Part shown: positions 4,803-7,257 of the stretch, piece by piece | How positions within the stretch are numbered: the first letter of the stretch is position 1 | Layout: every line of letters begins with the position of its first letter | Assembly (NCBI GenBank): GCA_005879255.1 | Contig: VBKY01000510.1 | Location: 1 to 7,257, forward strand | Length of the DNA: 7,257 nt | Reading direction: 5' to 3' | Source: Deltaproteobacteria bacterium | GTDB taxonomy: Bacteria; Desulfobacterota_B; Binatia; UBA9968 | Notes under the pieces: model-generated | Databases searched by the model: none | What the model was told of the DNA's origin: nothing | Seen by the model: the letters and a program-made list of their open reading frames with translations, nothing else | Translations under genes and position numbers: made by a program

Positions 4803-6377
4803 ATGCTAAAGTTCCGCGTTGTGGCTTTTTCTATTTTGCTTGCATTGGTTCTCTGCGCGTACCAGATATTTGTTCCGTCAGCTACGGGCCCAGATTTCAT
4901 AACCTCTGGCGCTCAGGCGCAGAGTGCCGCGAAGAAGGAGCAGAAGGTCACCGCCACGATCGCCCTGCCGGGCGTGCAGGTGGAGACCTTGAACCCCTAC
5001 GCTCATTCAACCACGCAGATCTATCCGACCTGGAAACATGTGATCGAGCCACTGATCGAATGGAGCTGGAGCAAGAAACAAATTGTTCCTATTCTCGCCG
5101 AGTCGTGGAGCAATCCGGACCATAACACTTGGGTGTTCAAGCTTAAGAAGGGCATCAAGTTCCACGATGGCAGCGATTTCACGTCGGCCGACGTCGTGCA
5201 CTCATTCACGCGTATTCAGAAAGACCCCGATAGCAAACAGGCGAGCTCCATCGCCCACGTGATCGCGATCGAGGCGGTCGACCCTCTTACTGTCCGATTG
5301 TGCACGAAGAGTCCGGATGCTGCGCTGCTGTTCCGCCTGGCACAGCGCTTCATCACCAATAAAGCCGCCTACGATCGTTTGGGTGCGGCCGCGGCCGATA
5401 AGCTTGCGCTCGGCACGGGGCCCTATAAATTCAAAGACTGGGTACGAGGTCAGTGGTTCGTCGTGGAAAAGAACCCCGGCTACGCTCATAGTGATCACAA
5501 GCCGATGGTGGACGAAATCGTCTTTCGTAACATAGCGGAATCGGAGGTGGCGATCACTTCGCTGTTGAACCGGGAAGTGGACGTCATCTCCAACGTCCCG
5601 CCCGAGAGCGCCGCACGGGTGACCGGCGGCGCGCGCATCGAAAGCGCCCGCACGATCAATATCATGTTCCTGGGCATGCACAGCTCGGTGCCGCAGTTCG
5701 GTAACAAACTCGTTCGTCAGGCGATCAACTATGCCATCGATCGAAGCGCTCTCGCCAAGAGCGTGCTCAGAGGCAACGCCTATCCTATGGACGCGCCTGT
5801 CGGACCGGACCAGTACGGCTACAGCCGCGAGCTCCGTCCCAAATACACACATGACCCGACGAAAGCGAAGAAGTTACTCGCCCAAGCCGGCTATCCCAAC
5901 GGCTTTGAGGTCGATTTCCTGGTTCCGCTTGGGCAATACAACAAGGTCAAAGACGTGGCAGAGGCGATCGGCGGCATGCTCAACGAGATTGGCATCCGCG
6001 CCAAGCTGCGCACGCAGGACCAAGATAGCGGCTTCGCCGCGATCCAAAATGGCAAAGTCGGTATGTATATTTTCGGACGCGGAGCAGTCATCGACCCCAG
6101 TGAGTACCTGCACCAGTACTTCCGCACGGGAGTCACCAAGCGATTGGAATTCTCCAACCCGGCCGTGGATTCCGCGCTCGAAGCGGAACAGGCGAGTTTC
6201 GATCCTGCCCAGCGAGTGAAGCTACTGCAGAAAGCCATGTCGGTGCTGATGGATGAAGCGCCGGTGGCCTGGCTCTACCAGTATCAGGGCCTGCAGGGAG
6301 TAAGTAACAAGTTCGACTTCAAGGCAAATCCTGGAGAGGACGTCTACGGCTGGAATCTCAAACCGCGGTTACGTTAG
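4803..6377 (+). CDS. family-5 extracellular solute-binding protein (DppA/OppA/NikA-like)
   Basis: Periplasmic binding protein of a peptide/nickel/opine-type ABC importer, 524 aa, the usual size. Residues 1-24 are hydrophobic after a basic MLKFR; cleavage is possible after A39 (AQA|QS). Cys18 is preceded by L-V-L, which lacks the small residue of a lipobox, so lipidation is unlikely. Family motifs appear in order: ETLNPYAHSTTQIYP (61-75), PILAESWSNPDHNTWVFKL (96-114), KGIKFHDGSDFTSADVVHSF (116-135), GTGPYKFKDW (204-213), then KLVRQAINYAIDRSAL (302-317), PTKAKKLLAQAGYPNGF (352-368), and near the end EAPVAWLYQYQG (485-496) and NLKPRLR. Start: ATG 4803 behind GGAGG; the open frame continues upstream to 4563 but the extra 80 residues come from the mobile-element end. 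A TTGACA promoter lies at 4710. No permease or ATPase follows; the next plus-strand gene is a cupin 306 bp away. Ligand not deducible; di/oligopeptides, opines, sugars and metal chelates are all known for this family. Confidence 0.93.
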   Translation: MLKFRVVAFSILLALVLCAYQIFVPSATGPDFITSGAQAQSAAKKEQKVTATIALPGVQVETLNPYAHSTTQIYPTWKHVIEPLIEWSWSKKQIVPILAESWSNPDHNTWVFKLKKGIKFHDGSDFTSADVVHSFTRIQKDPDSKQASSIAHVIAIEAVDPLTVRLCTKSPDAALLFRLAQRFITNKAAYDRLGAAAADKLALGTGPYKFKDWVRGQWFVVEKNPGYAHSDHKPMVDEIVFRNIAESEVAITSLLNREVDVISNVPPESAARVTGGARIESARTINIMFLGMHSSVPQFGNKLVRQAINYAIDRSALAKSVLRGNAYPMDAPVGPDQYGYSRELRPKYTHDPTKAKKLLAQAGYPNGFEVDFLVPLGQYNKVKDVAEAIGGMLNEIGIRAKLRTQDQDSGFAAIQNGKVGMYIFGRGAVIDPSEYLHQYFRTGVTKRLEFSNPAVDSALEAEQASFDPAQRVKLLQKAMSVLMDEAPVAWLYQYQGLQGVSNKFDFKANPGEDVYGWNLKPRLR

Positions 6378-6399
6378 CGCAGAATCAAAACAGAACAGG

Positions 6400-6420
6400 C
6401 TCAGCGTTTGTTTTGCTGAG
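6400..6420 (+). terminator. weak stem-loop after the binding-protein gene
   Basis: CTCAGC and GCTGAG pair around a 9-nt loop, 22 nt after the stop codon. The plus strand continues AAAAGA rather than a T-run, so as an intrinsic terminator it is poor. The loop GTTTGTTTT can instead pair with AAAACAGAAC at 6387-6396 with one bulge, giving an alternative fold. It may simply protect the transcript 3' end. Confidence 0.25.
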
Positions 6421-6593
6421 AAAAGATGCGCGAGCTTTCCAGCGCGCGTTGAGATTTCACGGACAGGAATGAGTGCGCTCTCTTAATCCGCAATCCGCAC
6501 TTAACGTATCTCAGTAGCCCTCGCCCTCCATAATTTGCTGACACTGAATCGTTTGCTTTCACTGACCTGCCCAGTGGTAGCATCGATCAACAG

Positions 6594-6623
6594 TTGGAAC
6601 GCGCGATGCGCGCAGGATATAAA
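6594..6623 (+). promoter_or_regulatory. candidate promoter of the cupin gene with palindromic spacer
   Basis: -35 TTGGAA (6594-6599) and -10 TATAAA (6618-6623), 18 nt apart; both are close to sigma70 consensus. The spacer holds the inverted repeat GCGCG-ATG-CGCGC (6601-6613), placed where a bound repressor would block polymerase. Transcription would start near 6630, about 55 nt before the cupin ATG. Confidence 0.5.
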
Positions 6624-6683
6624 CGCATTCACTGAGCCGGCTCGCAGTGCAGCAACCGGGACAATCAAAGGAGATAATTAAAT

Positions 6684-7257
6684 ATGGAGCAAGACTTTGT
6701 TGGTACCAAGCGCTGGATACGGCAGGCCTCTCCCTATGAAGTTTACATGGAGGAGCAAAATCTCCCGATCCATCGTGGCACTGTGGGGTTCTACGACATC
6801 CGCGACCTGACTTTAGCATCGTGGAAGCGCATGGGCGCTCGAGGCGCGTTCATCGAGCTTAACGGCTGCGGCGGGCTCCAGGGGGTGTACGTTATCGCGG
6901 TGCCCGGCGCCGGCGCCGTTACTGCTGAAAAGCACATGTACGAGGAGATCTTCTACGTGCTCGAGGGGCGCGGCACGACGGAGATCTGGAGCGATGGTGA
7001 TGCTAACAAGAAGCAGACTTTCGAGTGGCAGCCGGGTAGCCTCTTCTCGCCACCACTGAATACCTGGCACCGCATTGTCAACGCCGCGTCCAGCCCTGCC
7101 CTACTACTTGGCGTGACCAACGCGCCGCCGATCTTCCACCTGTACCGGAGTCAGGACGCGCTGTTCAACAACCCATACCAGTTCAAGGATCGGTACGACG
7201 GGAGTGCGGATTATTTCAAAGCGCATAGCGAGCTCGGCAAAGATCTGCGCCACGGGC
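6684..7257 (+). CDS. cupin domain-containing protein (partial, first 191 aa)
   Basis: Cytoplasmic protein (no signal peptide) with a conserved beta-barrel cupin domain; it runs off the window. Start: ATG 6684 with AAAGGAG at 6667-6673, 10 nt upstream. The visible residues hold cupin motif 1 at 84-97 (H84, then MYEEIFYVLEGRG; E87/E88 and G95) and motif 2 at 113-133 (FEWQPGSLFSPP, then H129 and N133), spaced as in metal-binding cupins. Motif 1 has one His rather than the usual HxH, as in many uncharacterised relatives, so the metal set may be three-residue or altered. The N-terminal 60 residues (RWIRQASPYEVYMEEQNLPI, 10-29) and the tail after 150 (FHLYRSQDALFNNPYQFKD) lie outside the barrel. 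Cupins include dioxygenases, isomerases and sugar or small-molecule binders; no reaction can be named here. The gene is likely transcribed from its own promoter at 6594-6623, though it follows a binding protein on the same strand. Confidence 0.88.
   Translation, partial: MEQDFVGTKRWIRQASPYEVYMEEQNLPIHRGTVGFYDIRDLTLASWKRMGARGAFIELNGCGGLQGVYVIAVPGAGAVTAEKHMYEEIFYVLEGRGTTEIWSDGDANKKQTFEWQPGSLFSPPLNTWHRIVNAASSPALLLGVTNAPPIFHLYRSQDALFNNPYQFKDRYDGSADYFKAHSELGKDLRHG

Larger units (their letters stand above)
6378..6683. other. 306-bp gap between family-5 binding protein and cupin
   Basis: No credible gene; open frames here on the minus strand are short and resemble nothing. It holds a hairpin just after the stop (6400-6420), a short AATCCGC direct repeat (around 6486-6499) and a good promoter with a palindromic spacer (6594-6623) that most likely drives the cupin gene. 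The length and the promoter suggest the two plus-strand genes are separate transcription units. Confidence 0.55.

Noticed and set aside
5202..5852. 216-aa open frame on the minus strand inside the family-5 binding-protein gene
   Set aside because: It lies fully opposite a clear coding gene, its composition follows from the opposite strand, and it matches no recognisable fold or motif.
6559..7070. Minus-strand open frames opposite the cupin gene and its promoter
   Set aside because: The cupin on the plus strand has a ribosome site and both cupin motifs; the opposite frames resemble nothing.

Overview
The window looks like chromosomal DNA of a free-living, metabolically versatile Gram-negative bacterium. 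It holds two periplasmic solute-binding proteins with Sec-type signal peptides, an ABC permease, an MmgE/PrpD-family enzyme and a cupin. This mix, together with a solitary Y1 'REP-type' transposase, is typical of soil, sediment or sponge-associated lineages (Proteobacteria in the broad sense, Desulfobacterota/Binatota, Tectomicrobia, Rokubacteria). No rRNA or phylogenetic marker is present, so this placement is only an inference.

Layout. Positions 3276 down to 1 hold a minus-strand operon: MmgE/PrpD-family protein (1807-3276), FbpA-type periplasmic binding protein (722-1804, starting 2 nt after the previous stop) and an FbpB/ThiP-type permease whose N-terminal 176 residues are visible before the window ends (1-529). 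Positions 3348-3599 hold the decayed C-terminal part of a Y1 transposase. Positions about 3597-4650 hold an apparently intact Y1 (IS200/REP-associated, HUH) transposase element with its gene on the minus strand. It is bounded by a perfect 19-bp inverted repeat, further short GGGTCAGG repeats and a CATCATGCAA tandem repeat. On the plus strand follow a family-5 (DppA/OppA-like) binding protein (4803-6377) and, after a 306-bp gap, a cupin-domain protein that runs off the window end (6684-7257).

Working together. The minus-strand operon looks like an uptake-plus-catabolism cassette: a periplasmic binding protein and permease deliver a solute, and an MmgE/PrpD enzyme (a 2-methylcitrate dehydratase/aconitate decarboxylase relative) may act on a related organic acid. 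The binding protein is of the 'ferric' class but appears to lack the paired tyrosines used for Fe3+, so an organic substrate is more likely. The plus-strand side carries a second, different binding protein with no permease or ATPase visible, and a small metal-binding-type cupin. The transposase element lies exactly in the divergent control region between the two units.

Several starts are set by sequence rather than by the longest open frame. The FbpA-type protein starts at a GTG (1804) behind AGGAGG. The family-5 binding protein starts at ATG 4803 behind GGAGG. The MmgE/PrpD start is a TTG without a clear ribosome site and is uncertain. I see no tRNA, rRNA, CRISPR array or convincing intrinsic terminator. 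The most unusual structure is the arrangement of the transposase ends, including a gene whose last four codons and stop lie in the terminal repeat, next to the remnant of a second, related transposase.
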